Notes: generated by a model not told the origin, from the sequence alone. 64,000 nucleotides of DNA from Glycomyces buryatensis (GCF_004912275.1 NZ_STGY01000073.1:1-64000), one strand, 5' to 3'; positions 17,194-25,089 are shown, numbered from the stretch's first letter. Translations and numbers: made by a program.

Positions 17194-17251
17194 CCCACGC
17201 ACCAATGTCGCACTTCGCCAAGCCCACGCACCAATGTCGCACTTCGCCGGT
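17194..17251. repeat. Tandem repeat, two copies of a 29-bp unit
   Basis: The 26-base core starting CCCACGCACCAATGTCGC is identical at 17194-17219 and 17223-17248, giving a 29-bp period. It lies in the 488-bp gene-free stretch between csaA and the sensor kinase, directly next to a second tandem array. Confidence 0.85.
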
Positions 17252-17475
17252 AGCGTTGAATCCGGGGGACGCGACGATGCCCGAAATGCCGGGACCCTCC
17301 GCTCACATTCCCCCGCCGTCACACCCACGACGTAGCGTTGAAAGTGGGGGTTCCCGGATGTCCGTTTCGCCGGGAAACTCCGTTCACCTTCCCGCGGCGT
17401 CACACCCTCCACGTACGTTTGAAGTGGGGGTCCTCAGATGTCCGATTTGCCGGGACCCTCCGTTCACGTTTCCTC
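17250..17475. repeat. Imperfect tandem repeat, three copies of an ~81-bp unit
   Basis: Units begin at 17250 (GTAGCGTTGAA), 17332 (GTAGCGTTGAA) and 17413 (GTACGTTTGAA). Each continues with a G-run, a GATG-C-CCG segment, GCCGGGA, CTCCG-TCAC and a GCGTCACACCC-like end; the third copy is truncated. Open frames through it read as low-complexity and are not convincing genes. Confidence 0.75.
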
Positions 17476-17570
17476 AGTAGCCGTTCTCGACCACATTCTC
17501 CAGCGGCTCACCGACCGCGAACCGCCGGATCTGGTTGCCCACCAGCGAGTAGCAGCGCTCCATGAAACCC
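17474..17570 (-). pseudogene. C-terminal relic of a D-2-hydroxyacid dehydrogenase
   Basis: Read on the minus strand, the last ~30 codons before the stop at 17474 end in GNQIRRFAVGEPLENVV followed by a short tail. This matches the usual C-terminus of NAD-dependent D-2-hydroxyacid dehydrogenases (FERNLRRY-GEPLRNVV-type ending). The rest of the gene, including the Rossmann domain, is absent; the sensor kinase gene begins immediately upstream. It is best read as debris of a deleted gene, next to repeats. The exact 5' border is uncertain. Confidence 0.55.
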
Positions 17571-17588
17571 TCAACCGCACCACCGCCA

Positions 17589-19085
17589 TCACGTGCGGGG
17601 AAGCCGGATCGTGAACATCGCACCTCCCTCCGGGGCGTCCGCGACCTCGATCGCACCGCCGTGCGCGGAGACGACGTCGCGCACGATCGCCAGGCCCAGG
17701 CCGGCTCCGCCGTCGTCGCGGCTGCGGGACTCGTCCAGCCGAACGAACCGGTCGAAAATGCGCGCCCGCTCCTCGACCGGAACGCCATTGCCATCGTCGG
17801 CGATCTCCAGCCGCAGCCAGCCGTCGTCCTCCGCAGCCAGCCGCACCGCGACCGCGCCCCGCGAATGGCGACCGGCATTGTCCAGGAGGTTCGCGATCAC
17901 CCTCGACAGATGATTCCGCACCCCCGTGACCGTCAGGTCCTCCTCCAACTCCAACCGCACCGGCACCCGCTCGGCGGCGGCGCGGCGGGCCACCTCCTCA
18001 CGGACCAGTTCCGTGAACGGCACCGCGACATGCGGCGGCCGTTCCCCGGCATCGAGCCTCGCCAGCAGCAGCAGATCCGCCGCGAGATCCTGCAGGCGAA
18101 TGACATCCGCTAGCGTCGCCTCAAGGTCCAGCAGGTCCGGATGGTCCTGGGCGATCTCAATCTGAGTCCGCAGGATCGCGAGCGGACTGCGCAGCTCATG
18201 CGAGGCATCCGCGACGAACTGCCGCTGCTGGGACTCCGCCGCATCCAGCGCCCCCAGCGTGAAGTTGGTGGTCACCGCGAGATCGTGGATCTCGTCCCGG
18301 CTGTCCGGCACCGGCACTCGGCGCGACAGATCGCCGCCGGTGATCTCGACCAGTTCGCTCTGGATGGCCCTGACCGGACGCAGCGCCCGCCTGGTCACCA
18401 GCCACGTCACGACCGCGACGACCGCGAGCAGCGCCGGCAGTGCCCACAACATGGCCGCCGCCACGCTGTCGACGGCCTCCTCCTGCGTCTCCAGAGAGGC
18501 ACCCGAGTAGACGGTGAGGACCTCCCCGTTCGGGGTGTCGGCCGTGATTGCGGCGAACCGGTAGAATGCCTCCTCCCCGGGGACGTTCAGAGTCGCGTAC
18601 GTGACCTCGGATCCCACCGCGCCGCTCTCGGCCGAGTCGTCATCGCTCTCCCCGCTCTCGTCGTCCCGGTCGTCATCGCCACCGTCGTCGGAGTCGTCCG
18701 AATCAGCCTGGTCATCTTGATCGTCCTGGTCCTCAGGAGGACTCGAACCGTCGTCGCTCGGCGGCGCGAAATCCGCGACCGGGCCATCCCCGGTCAGCTC
18801 CTCACTCGAGGCGAGCAGTCGGCCGTCAGCGTCCACCACCTGGACCGCCTCCTCGTCATCCGGCAGATCCAGCGTTGCGGGATCGACCCCGGAAGCCAAC
18901 TGACCCGCGACCGAGCGGGCATTGACCTCGGCGGTCAGCTCCGCCCTGCCATACAGGTTGTCGCGAAGCAATGCGACCACCAGAATCCCGGCGGCGACCA
19001 GCGCCAGCGTGACCACCACGGTGGCGGCCAGTGTGGTGCGCGCCCGAACCGACTGCGGCCGCCAACCTCGCTTGAACTCAGCCAC
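17589..19085 (-). CDS. Two-component sensor histidine kinase with Asp-rich extracytoplasmic domain
   Basis: A 498-residue membrane kinase. TM1 lies near 19-41 and TM2 near 210-231, enclosing a ~170-residue extracellular sensor with an Asp/Glu/Ser tract at about 110-153 of very low complexity. After TM2 come HAMP (to about 265), HisKA with phospho-acceptor His296 in DASHELRSPLA, and HATPase with NLLDNAGRHS and GLGLAIVRDVV. GTG 19085 overlaps the response-regulator stop by eight bases, so the pair is translated together. The acidic sensor suggests binding of cations or cationic peptides (inference). The probable output target, an acidic PepSY protein, is divergent. Confidence 0.93.
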   Translation of the reverse strand: MAEFKRGWRPQSVRARTTLAATVVVTLALVAAGILVVALLRDNLYGRAELTAEVNARSVAGQLASGVDPATLDLPDDEEAVQVVDADGRLLASSEELTGDGPVADFAPPSDDGSSPPEDQDDQDDQADSDDSDDGGDDDRDDESGESDDDSAESGAVGSEVTYATLNVPGEEAFYRFAAITADTPNGEVLTVYSGASLETQEEAVDSVAAAMLWALPALLAVVAVVTWLVTRRALRPVRAIQSELVEITGGDLSRRVPVPDSRDEIHDLAVTTNFTLGALDAAESQQRQFVADASHELRSPLAILRTQIEIAQDHPDLLDLEATLADVIRLQDLAADLLLLARLDAGERPPHVAVPFTELVREEVARRAAAERVPVRLELEEDLTVTGVRNHLSRVIANLLDNAGRHSRGAVAVRLAAEDDGWLRLEIADDGNGVPVEERARIFDRFVRLDESRSRDDGGAGLGLAIVRDVVSAHGGAIEVADAPEGGAMFTIRLPRT

Positions 19086-19758
19086 CGTCGGCCGCCAATC
19101 GGTAGCCCGCCCCGCGCACCGTATTGATCGCCGACCGCCCGAACGGTGCGTCGATCTTGCGCCGCAGATTGGAGATGTAGACCTCCACGATGTTCACGTC
19201 ACCGTCATAGGCGAAGTCCCACACGTGGTGGAGTATCTCCGATTTGGACACAATGGTTCCGGCCCTGCTCGCGAGGTATTCCAGGACCGAGAACTCCTTG
19301 GCGGTGAGTGTCACCGCCTGTTCGCCGCGCTGGCAGGCCCGGGTGACGGGATCGACGACCAGGTCGCCGAAGCGCCACATGGTCGGAGCGGCTGCGGCCG
19401 GACCGCGCCGCAGCATGGCCCGGATGCGGGCCCGGAGGACCACGAAGGAGAACGGCTTGGTCAGGTAGTCGTCGGCGCCGGTGTCGAGGCCCTCGGCCTC
19501 GTCGTACTCGCCGTCTTTGGCGGTGAGCATGAGGATCGGCGTGGATTTTTCGTCCTCGCGGAGGGCCGAGCACACCTGGTAGCCGTTGAGTCCGGGCAGC
19601 ATGAGGTCCAGGATGATCGCGTCGTAGCCAGTCGCACGCGCCATCGCGAGGCCGGTCCGCCCGTCGTGGGCGAGGTCCACGGCGTATCCCTCGGCCGTGA
19701 GCGCCGCGGCGACCATCTCGGCCATCCGCTGCTCGTCTTCCACCATCAGCAAGCGCAT
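19078..19758 (-). CDS. OmpR/PhoB-family response regulator
   Basis: A 226-residue regulator. The receiver domain has acidic pocket residues Glu7-Asp8, phospho-acceptor Asp51 in LDLMLPG, Thr79 and Lys101 (YLTKPF). The C-terminal winged helix (about 128-222) includes LTAKEFSVLEYLASRAG and VEVYISNLRRKI. It is translated with the downstream kinase. The intergenic region ahead holds five CTTCAG/CTGAAG boxes, the likely binding site, shared with the divergent PepSY gene. The ribosome site before ATG 19758 is poor. Confidence 0.94.
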   Translation of the reverse strand: MRLLMVEDEQRMAEMVAAALTAEGYAVDLAHDGRTGLAMARATGYDAIILDLMLPGLNGYQVCSALREDEKSTPILMLTAKDGEYDEAEGLDTGADDYLTKPFSFVVLRARIRAMLRRGPAAAAPTMWRFGDLVVDPVTRACQRGEQAVTLTAKEFSVLEYLASRAGTIVSKSEILHHVWDFAYDGDVNIVEVYISNLRRKIDAPFGRSAINTVRGAGYRLAADGG

Positions 19759-19780
19759 GTCGGGAAGCTTGACACACCAA

Positions 19781-19832
19781 ACCTGAAGCGCACCTGAAGT
19801 CGGCTTCAGGTCTCTTCAGCTTCGCTTCAGGT
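19781..19832. promoter_or_regulatory. Cluster of five CTTCAG(GT) boxes, probable response-regulator binding region
   Basis: ACCTGAAG occurs at 19781-19788 and 19792-19799 (11-bp period). On the opposite strand sense, CTTCAGGT occurs at 19804-19811 and 19825-19832, with CTTCAG at 19814-19819 (10- and 11-bp steps). Helical-phased direct repeats are the normal layout for OmpR-type dimers. The cluster faces both the two-component operon and the PepSY gene, so autoregulation plus target control is inferred. A TTGACA hexamer at 19769-19774 is adjacent. Confidence 0.8.
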
Positions 19833-19889
19833 ACGCCCGGGCACGCTGGTGGACATCCGATACCGATTCAATTCCCGAAAGGACGCGAG

Positions 19890-20387
19890 ATGAACAAGCT
19901 CACGAATCGCCGCAGGACCTGGATCATTGCCGGTGGCGCGGGTGCCCTGCTCCTGGCAGGTGGCGCCACGGCGGCCTACGCCGCCGAATCCGACGACGCG
20001 GACCCCCGGCTCACCGACGCGGCCGAATACGAGGACGCGGTCGAAGACACGGACGACGGCGACGACCTCGCCCAGTCCGAACTCCCGGCCGATGCCTACA
20101 CGGCCGACGAGGCCATCGACGCGGCCCTCACTGAAATCGAAGGCACGGTCGATGACGTCGAACTCGAAGGCACCGCCGACGCCCCGGTGTGGGTCGTCGA
20201 GGTGGTCGACGCCGACGGCATCGACTACGACATCACGGTGGACGCGTTCGATGGCACGGTGATCGACGCGGTCGCGGACGACGCCGACGATGCGGACGAA
20301 CCCGATGATGAAGATGACAGCGCCGATGACGGGGACGATGACGGCCCCGACGACGATGACGACGAGGTCGACGGAGGCGACGACTAG
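19890..20387 (+). CDS. Secreted acidic PepSY-domain protein
   Basis: A 165-residue exported protein. It has a basic N-terminus, a hydrophobic core and a signal-peptidase-like end AAYAAES near residue 30. One PepSY-like module follows (YTADEAIDAAL, APVWVVEVVDADGIDYDITVDA; about 68-125), and a C-terminal tail from ~128 is nearly all Asp/Glu. PepSY domains are often linked to inhibition of peptidases or to envelope sensing. The gene is divergent from the two-component operon and directly downstream of its boxes, so it is the probable regulon member. Its acidic tail mirrors the acidic tract in the kinase sensor. RBS AAGGAC precedes ATG 19890. Confidence 0.85.
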   Translation: MNKLTNRRRTWIIAGGAGALLLAGGATAAYAAESDDADPRLTDAAEYEDAVEDTDDGDDLAQSELPADAYTADEAIDAALTEIEGTVDDVELEGTADAPVWVVEVVDADGIDYDITVDAFDGTVIDAVADDADDADEPDDEDDSADDGDDDGPDDDDDEVDGGDD

Positions 20388-20403
20388 GTCCGAATCGCTG
20401 TCA

Positions 20404-20432
20404 GTGTCCCGCGCCGTCCAGGCGCGGGACAC
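20404..20432 (+). terminator. Hairpin after the PepSY gene
   Basis: Perfect 12-bp arms GTGTCCCGCGCC and GGCGCGGGACAC around a 5-base loop, 16 bases after the stop. No U tract. Confidence 0.65.
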
Positions 20433-20557
20433 GGCAAGACGTTGAGGACACGCCCGACGCCGCGCCGAGAATCGTCACTGTTTGCACTAAATGTCCAATG
20501 CTGGGATGGAAGCATGAGCGTTGCGGGATCCCCCCGCCGACTCAGGAGGAACGAAAC

Positions 20558-20968
20558 ATGGGACGAACAAAGGTGTTCGGCGCGCTGGCGGTATTCGGTG
20601 CCGCGGTGGCGCTGTTCTTCGCGACCGCTGCCCCGGTCGCTGCCGAGGAGACAGAGCTGCTCGAGCCCGACGGCTCGATCTCGGCTTCCACCACCGACAT
20701 CGAACAGTCCGACGCCGAAGAGGTCAACTGCGCGGCCGCCACCGATCGGACCGAGGTCCGCATCCGGGAGGCGCCCTCGACCGACTCGGCCATCGTCTCC
20801 TTCATGGAGTCGGGGGTCTGGTACTACTCGGCCTGCGACTCCACCCCCGGCGGCGAGTACGGCGGCGACTGCGGCGCAGGCTTCCACTGGCTGGAGGTCT
20901 ACATCGGCGACACCGTCGGATACGTGGCCCTGCTCTGCCTCGACGGCTGGGTCGAGGTCGACGTCTGA
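20558..20968 (+). CDS. Small secreted SH3-like protein
   Basis: A 136-residue exported protein: signal peptide about 1-29 (cleavage after APVAA likely), a short acidic linker, then an SH3-like (SH3_3 type) domain with TEVRIREAPSTDSAIVSFM, WYYSAC and WLEVYIGDTVGYVALLC. Four cysteines in the domain (in NCAAAT, SACDST, GDCGAG and LLCLDG) could form two disulfides. SH3-type modules commonly bind peptidoglycan, so an envelope role is likely. AGGAGG sits 8 bases before ATG 20558; an upstream in-frame ATG at 20498 has no such site and would bury the signal peptide. Confidence 0.8.
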   Translation: MGRTKVFGALAVFGAAVALFFATAAPVAAEETELLEPDGSISASTTDIEQSDAEEVNCAAATDRTEVRIREAPSTDSAIVSFMESGVWYYSACDSTPGGEYGGDCGAGFHWLEVYIGDTVGYVALLCLDGWVEVDV

Positions 20969-21017
20969 CAGGCCCTGCATCGCGCCCTCGCCCGAGATGG
21001 GCGCTCGTTTATTGAGG

Positions 21018-21048
21018 AGGGGAGCGGTTCAGGCTGAACCGCTCCCCT
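21018..21048. terminator. Bidirectional hairpin between convergent genes
   Basis: Arms GGGGAGCGGTTCAG (21019-21032) and CTGAACCGCTCCCC (21034-21047) form an almost unbroken inverted repeat downstream of the SH3 gene and of the leftward reductase gene. A shorter GCGCCC/GGGCGC hairpin lies just before it (20982-21004). Confidence 0.65.
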
Positions 21049-21080
21049 TCGTTGTGATCGGCCCGGTTCAAACTCTGCTC

Positions 21081-21218
21081 GAAGCCGAAGCCGAAGCCGA
21101 AGCCGAAGCCGAAGCCGGAGCCGAAGCCGAAGCCGAAGCCGAAGCCGGAGCCGAAGCCGAAGCCGAAGCCGAAGCCGCAGCCGAAGCCGAAGCCGAAGCC
21201 GAAGCCGAAGCCGAAGCT
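21081..21218. repeat. Hexanucleotide array, 23 units of GAAGCC
   Basis: From 21081 to 21218 the sequence is 23 six-base units. Units 7 and 12 are GGAGCC, unit 17 is GCAGCC and unit 23 is GAAGCT; all others are GAAGCC. The variants recur every five units, so a 30-bp higher-order unit has been duplicated. The array lies between convergent genes and touches the stop codon of the reductase gene at 21217. It can be read as poly(Glu-Ala) on the plus strand or poly(Gly-Phe) on the minus strand, but no credible gene contains it. Confidence 0.95.
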
Positions 21219-21795
21219 AGGCCGGTTTAACCCGGTAATGCAGCGATGCGAAGGCGCCGGATCGCTTGGCCTCCAGCAGTTCCAGCCGGTTGGACGGGAT
21301 CCGCCGCGGCAGCAGCGGAGCGCCCTCGCCGAGGAAGACCGGCGCCAGAGTCGCGACCACCTCGTCAAGGAGGCCGGCGTCGAAGAACTGGCCCACCAGG
21401 TCCCCGCCGCCGACGATCCAACGGTTCTTTTCCCCGGCCGCTTCGGCCATCGCCTCATGGACCTCGGCGACGTCCCCCGACGCGAAACGGATGTCCGCGC
21501 CCGGCACCGCCGGCAGGTCTCGGCTGGTGAACACCCAGGTCGGCTGCGGGTACGCCCACTTGTCCGGGTTCTCGAGCAGCTGCTCGGCGCCGAGTATCCA
21601 CTCGTAGGTGGTCGAGCCCATGCAGACCGCCCCGACTCCGGCCATGAAGTCGTCGAACTCGTTCAGCGGCCCCTCCTCGGATGACGGATCGTCCGGATGG
21701 CCGCCCTCGACGTCGAACAGCCACTGAAGCGAGTTGTCGGAGTCGGCGATGAATCCGTCGATGCTCGTTGCGGTGTTGTAAATGGTTTTCGCCAT
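21217..21795 (-). CDS. Dihydrofolate reductase-family protein (RibD C-terminal-like)
   Basis: A 192-residue stand-alone RibD_C/DHFR-like domain: MAKTIYNTATSIDGFIAD at the start, MGSTTYEWIL near 85, the NADPH-binding WIVGGGDLVGQFFDAGLLDE near 145 and a final LHYRV. Members are NADPH-dependent reductases of unassigned substrate and are common in actinobacteria. The start is uncertain: ATG 21795 fits the family N-terminus but lacks a spaced ribosome site, while a TTG at 21807 four codons upstream follows GGTGGG. The stop codon abuts the GAAGCC array. Confidence 0.85.
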   Translation of the reverse strand: MAKTIYNTATSIDGFIADSDNSLQWLFDVEGGHPDDPSSEEGPLNEFDDFMAGVGAVCMGSTTYEWILGAEQLLENPDKWAYPQPTWVFTSRDLPAVPGADIRFASGDVAEVHEAMAEAAGEKNRWIVGGGDLVGQFFDAGLLDEVVATLAPVFLGEGAPLLPRRIPSNRLELLEAKRSGAFASLHYRVKPA

Positions 21796-21932
21796 CCCCC
21801 AAGCCAATCACGACCCACCGACAAAAACACCGGGAGTCGCCCCTCCGGCAGCTCAGGACGCCGCGAGCTCCGGCGCCTTGATGCCACTGATCCCCATCGC
21901 GCGGGCGATCGCGCGCTCCCGCATCCGCGCGG

Positions 21933-22079
21933 CTGGGCCTCATCTGGCCCGCCATGCACCCGCAGATCTACGGTGAGCTGTCCGAACTCGCCGATGCCGG
22001 ATGGATCGAGATCGACTCCGAGTGCCCGCGTGGCCGCAAGGTCTACCGGATCACCGACGCCGGCCGCGCCGTCCGGGCT
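21933..22079 (+). pseudogene. Relic of a PadR-family transcriptional regulator
   Basis: A plus-strand frame around ATG 21954 reads LGLIWPAMHPQIYGELSEL, then GWIEIDSECPRGRKVYRITDAGR. This is the second half of a PadR winged helix (WPA-H-QIY-EL, then the wing K-YR-TDAG). The first helices are missing and the frame runs straight into the 3' end of the opposite-strand YqeB-like gene, whose stop lies at 22078, so the C-terminal dimerisation part is gone too. It is a truncated gene fragment, not a functional regulator. Confidence 0.6.
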
Positions 22080-22770
22080 AGTCGGCGGTCGTGCGCCAGT
22101 ACTGCTTCTTGTCCTTGTCGCGCACCACGACGCCGAGCTTGGCGAGTTCTTCGCGCAGCTCGGCCGCGTCGTCGTTCTTCGAGTTCTCGATGGCGATCTG
22201 CCGGGCTTTGAACACCGGATTCGCCCCGGCTGGCAGGCCCTCGGCGTCGGGTACCCACAGCCGGTACTCCGACTCGAACGGGTCGCCGCCTTCGAGCCAG
22301 GTGTATCCGTGGCGTCGCAGCGCCTTCGCCAGTTCGTCCCGCTCCAGGTCGAACTCGACGCGGATGAGCTCCTCACCCTGATGCCCGAGCGCCACCATGC
22401 GCTTGTTCGCCACGAAGACCGACTCGACCGCCACCGCCTCGGCGGTCTGGACGTCCTCGCCGCGCTTGGTCTCGATCCGCTTCGAGTCCACAATGACCGT
22501 GATCAGTTCATTGAGCGCGAAGAAGGCCAGCGCCAGTCCGACCGCGGCGCCCAAACCGATGCCGACGAGCGGCCGCACCGCGTCGGGGAGGCGGTTGAAC
22601 AGCTCCATAGGCCCCTGGAACGGGAACCACGGCAGGCCCACGATCCAGGCCACCGCGAAGACCAGGCCCCAACCGACCAGGGCGCCGACCACCGGCACCC
22701 CGACCAGCAGTAGCTTCGCGACCCACTTGGGGTCGGTAACGGTGGTCTGGTCGGGTTCCTCGATGAGCAT
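22078..22770 (-). CDS. YqeB-like membrane protein
   Basis: A 230-residue protein with two N-terminal transmembrane helices (about 19-40 and 60-85). A cytosolic region similar to the YqeB family follows: LITVIVDSKRIETKRG, then VFVANKRMVALGHQGEEL, and the strongly conserved end LAKLGVVVRDKDKKQYWR. Function unknown; the region after the helices resembles a PH-like domain. ATG 22770 follows AAAGGAC. It is the first gene leftward of the trpE(G) terminator. Confidence 0.75.
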   Translation of the reverse strand: MLIEEPDQTTVTDPKWVAKLLLVGVPVVGALVGWGLVFAVAWIVGLPWFPFQGPMELFNRLPDAVRPLVGIGLGAAVGLALAFFALNELITVIVDSKRIETKRGEDVQTAEAVAVESVFVANKRMVALGHQGEELIRVEFDLERDELAKALRRHGYTWLEGGDPFESEYRLWVPDAEGLPAGANPVFKARQIAIENSKNDDAAELREELAKLGVVVRDKDKKQYWRTTAD

Positions 22771-22855
22771 GGCGTCCTTTCGGGCCGGGTCGGCCCGGCG
22801 GCGGAATCTGGTGGGCGCGAACCACTCTAATGTGCGCCGTCCTGCCGTACGCGGA

Positions 22856-22885
22856 ACGGCCGGGGCCGCCATAGGCCCCGGCCGT
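22856..22885 (-). terminator. Terminator of trpE(G)
   Basis: Perfect 12-bp arms ACGGCCGGGGCC and GGCCCCGGCCGT with a 6-base loop, 13 bases past the trpE(G) stop on the minus strand. Confidence 0.75.
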
Positions 22886-22898
22886 CTCGCGATCGGGT

Positions 22899-25025
22899 TC
22901 AGGCGGTCAGTCGCAGCACATTGCCGATGATCCGGTGGCCGTGCGCGCCGGCCGCGGTGAGGATCGATTCGGGGTGGAACTGGACGGCGAACCATTTCTT
23001 CTCGGGCGCTTCGATCGACATGACGACCTCGTCGATCGCGGCGGTCGGCGCGAAGTCGCCCTTGACCTGGTCGGCCGTGGCGTACAGGGAGTGGTATCGG
23101 GCGGCGACGACCTCGTCGGGGAGGCCGTCGAAGAGCTTGCCACCGGTGACCTTGACGCTGCCGGGCTTGCCGTGGCTCGGCTCGTCCAGCAGCGACAGTT
23201 CGCCGCCGGCGTGTTCGATCATGGCCTGGAGGCCGAGGCAGACGCCGAAAGCGGGCAGGCCGCGCCGGGCGATCTCGTCCAGCAGAGCGGCGGTGCCGAA
23301 GTCGCCCGGGCGTCCGGGGCCGGGGGAGAGGACGACCAGGTCAGGCGCCAGTTCGTCGAGGGTCGCGGCGGTGTCGAAGCCGAACCGCAGCGTGGTCACC
23401 TCGCAGCCGTGCTGCCGGAAGTAGTCGCCGAGGGTGTTGACGAAGGAGTCCTCGTGGTCGACCAGGAGGACCTTGCGGCCGTTCCCGGCCGGGCCGCCGG
23501 CGACCTCGATCGGCTCGGACTTCGGCTCGGCGGCGCCGATGCCGCCCGAGGCCGTCTCCAGCAGCGCCCGCGCCTTGAGGTGCGTCTCGGCCTCCTCGGC
23601 TTCCGGCACGGAGTCGTACAGCAGCGTCGCCCCGGCGCGCACGCATGCGACGCCGTCGCGGATCTGCGCGGTGCGCAGGGTCAGGCCGGTGTTCATGGAG
23701 CCGTCGAGACCGATGTAGCCGACGGCGCCGCCGTACCAGCGCCGCGGCGTGGTCTCCTGCTCTTCGATGAACCGCATCGCCCAGGTCTTGGGCGCGCCGG
23801 TGACGGTCACCGACCACATGTGGGTGAGGAACGCGTCGAGCGCGTCCATGTCCTCGCGCAGGCGCCCCTCGACGTGGTCGACGGTGTGGATGAGCCGCGA
23901 ATACATCTCGATCTGCCTGCGCCCCAGGACCTTCACCGAGCCGGGCACGCACACGCGGGCCTTGTCGTTGCGGTCGACGTCGGTGCACATGGTCAGCTCC
24001 GACTCCTCTTTCAGGGAGCCGATGAGCTCGGCGATCTGGGTGGCGTCGTGGACGGGGTCGTCGCCGCGGGCGATCGTGCCGGCGATCGGGCAGGTCTCGA
24101 CGCGGTCACCGTGGACGCGGACGAACATTTCCGGGGAGGCGCCGACGAGGTATTCGCTGTCACCGAGGTTGAAGATGAACTCGTACGGCGCCGGGTTGGC
24201 CACCCGCAGCCGCTCGTAGAACGCGGTCGGGGAGTCGCAGGCGGCGTACATCTCGTGGCCGGGGACGACCTCGAACAGGTTGCCGGCCTTGAACTCCTGC
24301 TTGGCGCGGCGCACGGTGTCGGCGTAGACGCCGGGCACCGGCCCGTCCGGGACGGTGGCCGCGGGCGAGTAGGCCACGGTCTCGGTCTCGCGGGCCAGGC
24401 CCTTCGTGGTGCGGTCCCCGAGGGTGAAGTCGTAGCGGTAGACGCGGGCGGTCTCGCGCTTGCGGTCGACGACGTACACCTCGTCGGCCAGGTGCAGCAC
24501 CAGGTCGCGCTGGTCTTCGGGGCGGTCCTTGGCGTAGGGGATCGGTTCGAACTGGTAGGCCAGGTCGTAGCCGAACGCTCCCCAGAACCCCAGGTAGGCG
24601 TCGTCGCAGGCGAGCGCCTCGAGCAGGACGCGCAGCGCCGAGAACGCGGTGGGCTGCTTGGACCGCTCCTCCTCGGGCACGCGGCCGACCGGCTCGGGCA
24701 CGACGACCTTGACCTGGGCGTCCGCGCGTTCGATCCGTCCGGCTTCGGCCGCGGTGAGCGCGTCGGCGAAGGCGTCGACGAGCAGGTAACCGCGGGCGTT
24801 CAAGGCCCGCACGGTGACTTCGCGGCCGCGCGCCACGACTTCCACGGGCGGGTCCGAATAGGCCAGGTGGAAGCGCGAATATCGTCCCGGGTACTCCATG
24901 CCGCTGGAGAGCACCCCGCCACGTCTGGTCTCGACGCGCGCAATGACGTCGGTCAGGTCGGCGTGGTCGAGTTCGGTCGTCTCCCGCTGCACGTGAACCC
25001 CCGAAGGGGTGGAATAGGCGGTCAT
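22899..25025 (-). CDS. trpE(G): Fused anthranilate synthase, TrpE-TrpG
   Basis: A 708-residue single-chain anthranilate synthase making anthranilate from chorismate and glutamine. The TrpE part (about 1-490) has LVGASPEMF, the PIAGTIARGDDP feedback/active-site region, DVDRNDKARVC and YSRLIHTVDHVEG. The glutamine amidotransferase part (about 515-708) has VLLVDHEDSFVNTLG, nucleophile Cys in FGVCLGLQAM and the His-Glu pair in VQFHPESI. Such fusions are known in Streptomyces, rhizobia and others. It appears monocistronic. Expression is probably attenuated by the trp leader peptide and hairpin immediately upstream. ATG 25025 follows GAGGAAGC. Confidence 0.95.
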   Translation of the reverse strand: MTAYSTPSGVHVQRETTELDHADLTDVIARVETRRGGVLSSGMEYPGRYSRFHLAYSDPPVEVVARGREVTVRALNARGYLLVDAFADALTAAEAGRIERADAQVKVVVPEPVGRVPEEERSKQPTAFSALRVLLEALACDDAYLGFWGAFGYDLAYQFEPIPYAKDRPEDQRDLVLHLADEVYVVDRKRETARVYRYDFTLGDRTTKGLARETETVAYSPAATVPDGPVPGVYADTVRRAKQEFKAGNLFEVVPGHEMYAACDSPTAFYERLRVANPAPYEFIFNLGDSEYLVGASPEMFVRVHGDRVETCPIAGTIARGDDPVHDATQIAELIGSLKEESELTMCTDVDRNDKARVCVPGSVKVLGRRQIEMYSRLIHTVDHVEGRLREDMDALDAFLTHMWSVTVTGAPKTWAMRFIEEQETTPRRWYGGAVGYIGLDGSMNTGLTLRTAQIRDGVACVRAGATLLYDSVPEAEEAETHLKARALLETASGGIGAAEPKSEPIEVAGGPAGNGRKVLLVDHEDSFVNTLGDYFRQHGCEVTTLRFGFDTAATLDELAPDLVVLSPGPGRPGDFGTAALLDEIARRGLPAFGVCLGLQAMIEHAGGELSLLDEPSHGKPGSVKVTGGKLFDGLPDEVVAARYHSLYATADQVKGDFAPTAAIDEVVMSIEAPEKKWFAVQFHPESILTAAGAHGHRIIGNVLRLTA

Positions 25026-25089
25026 GCTTCCTCGCAATTCTCGATCGGAATCAGATTCGGGCCGAGACGGCCTACCCCGGATACGAGGA

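Noticed and set aside
17205-17480. Frames of 70-90 codons across the tandem repeats
   Set aside because: They change frame between repeat copies and have no ribosome site; the repeats are better read as non-coding.
21009-21458. Minus-strand frame rich in Gly-Phe through the GAAGCC array
   Set aside because: It is out of frame with the reductase and consists mostly of the hexamer translated; no start signal.
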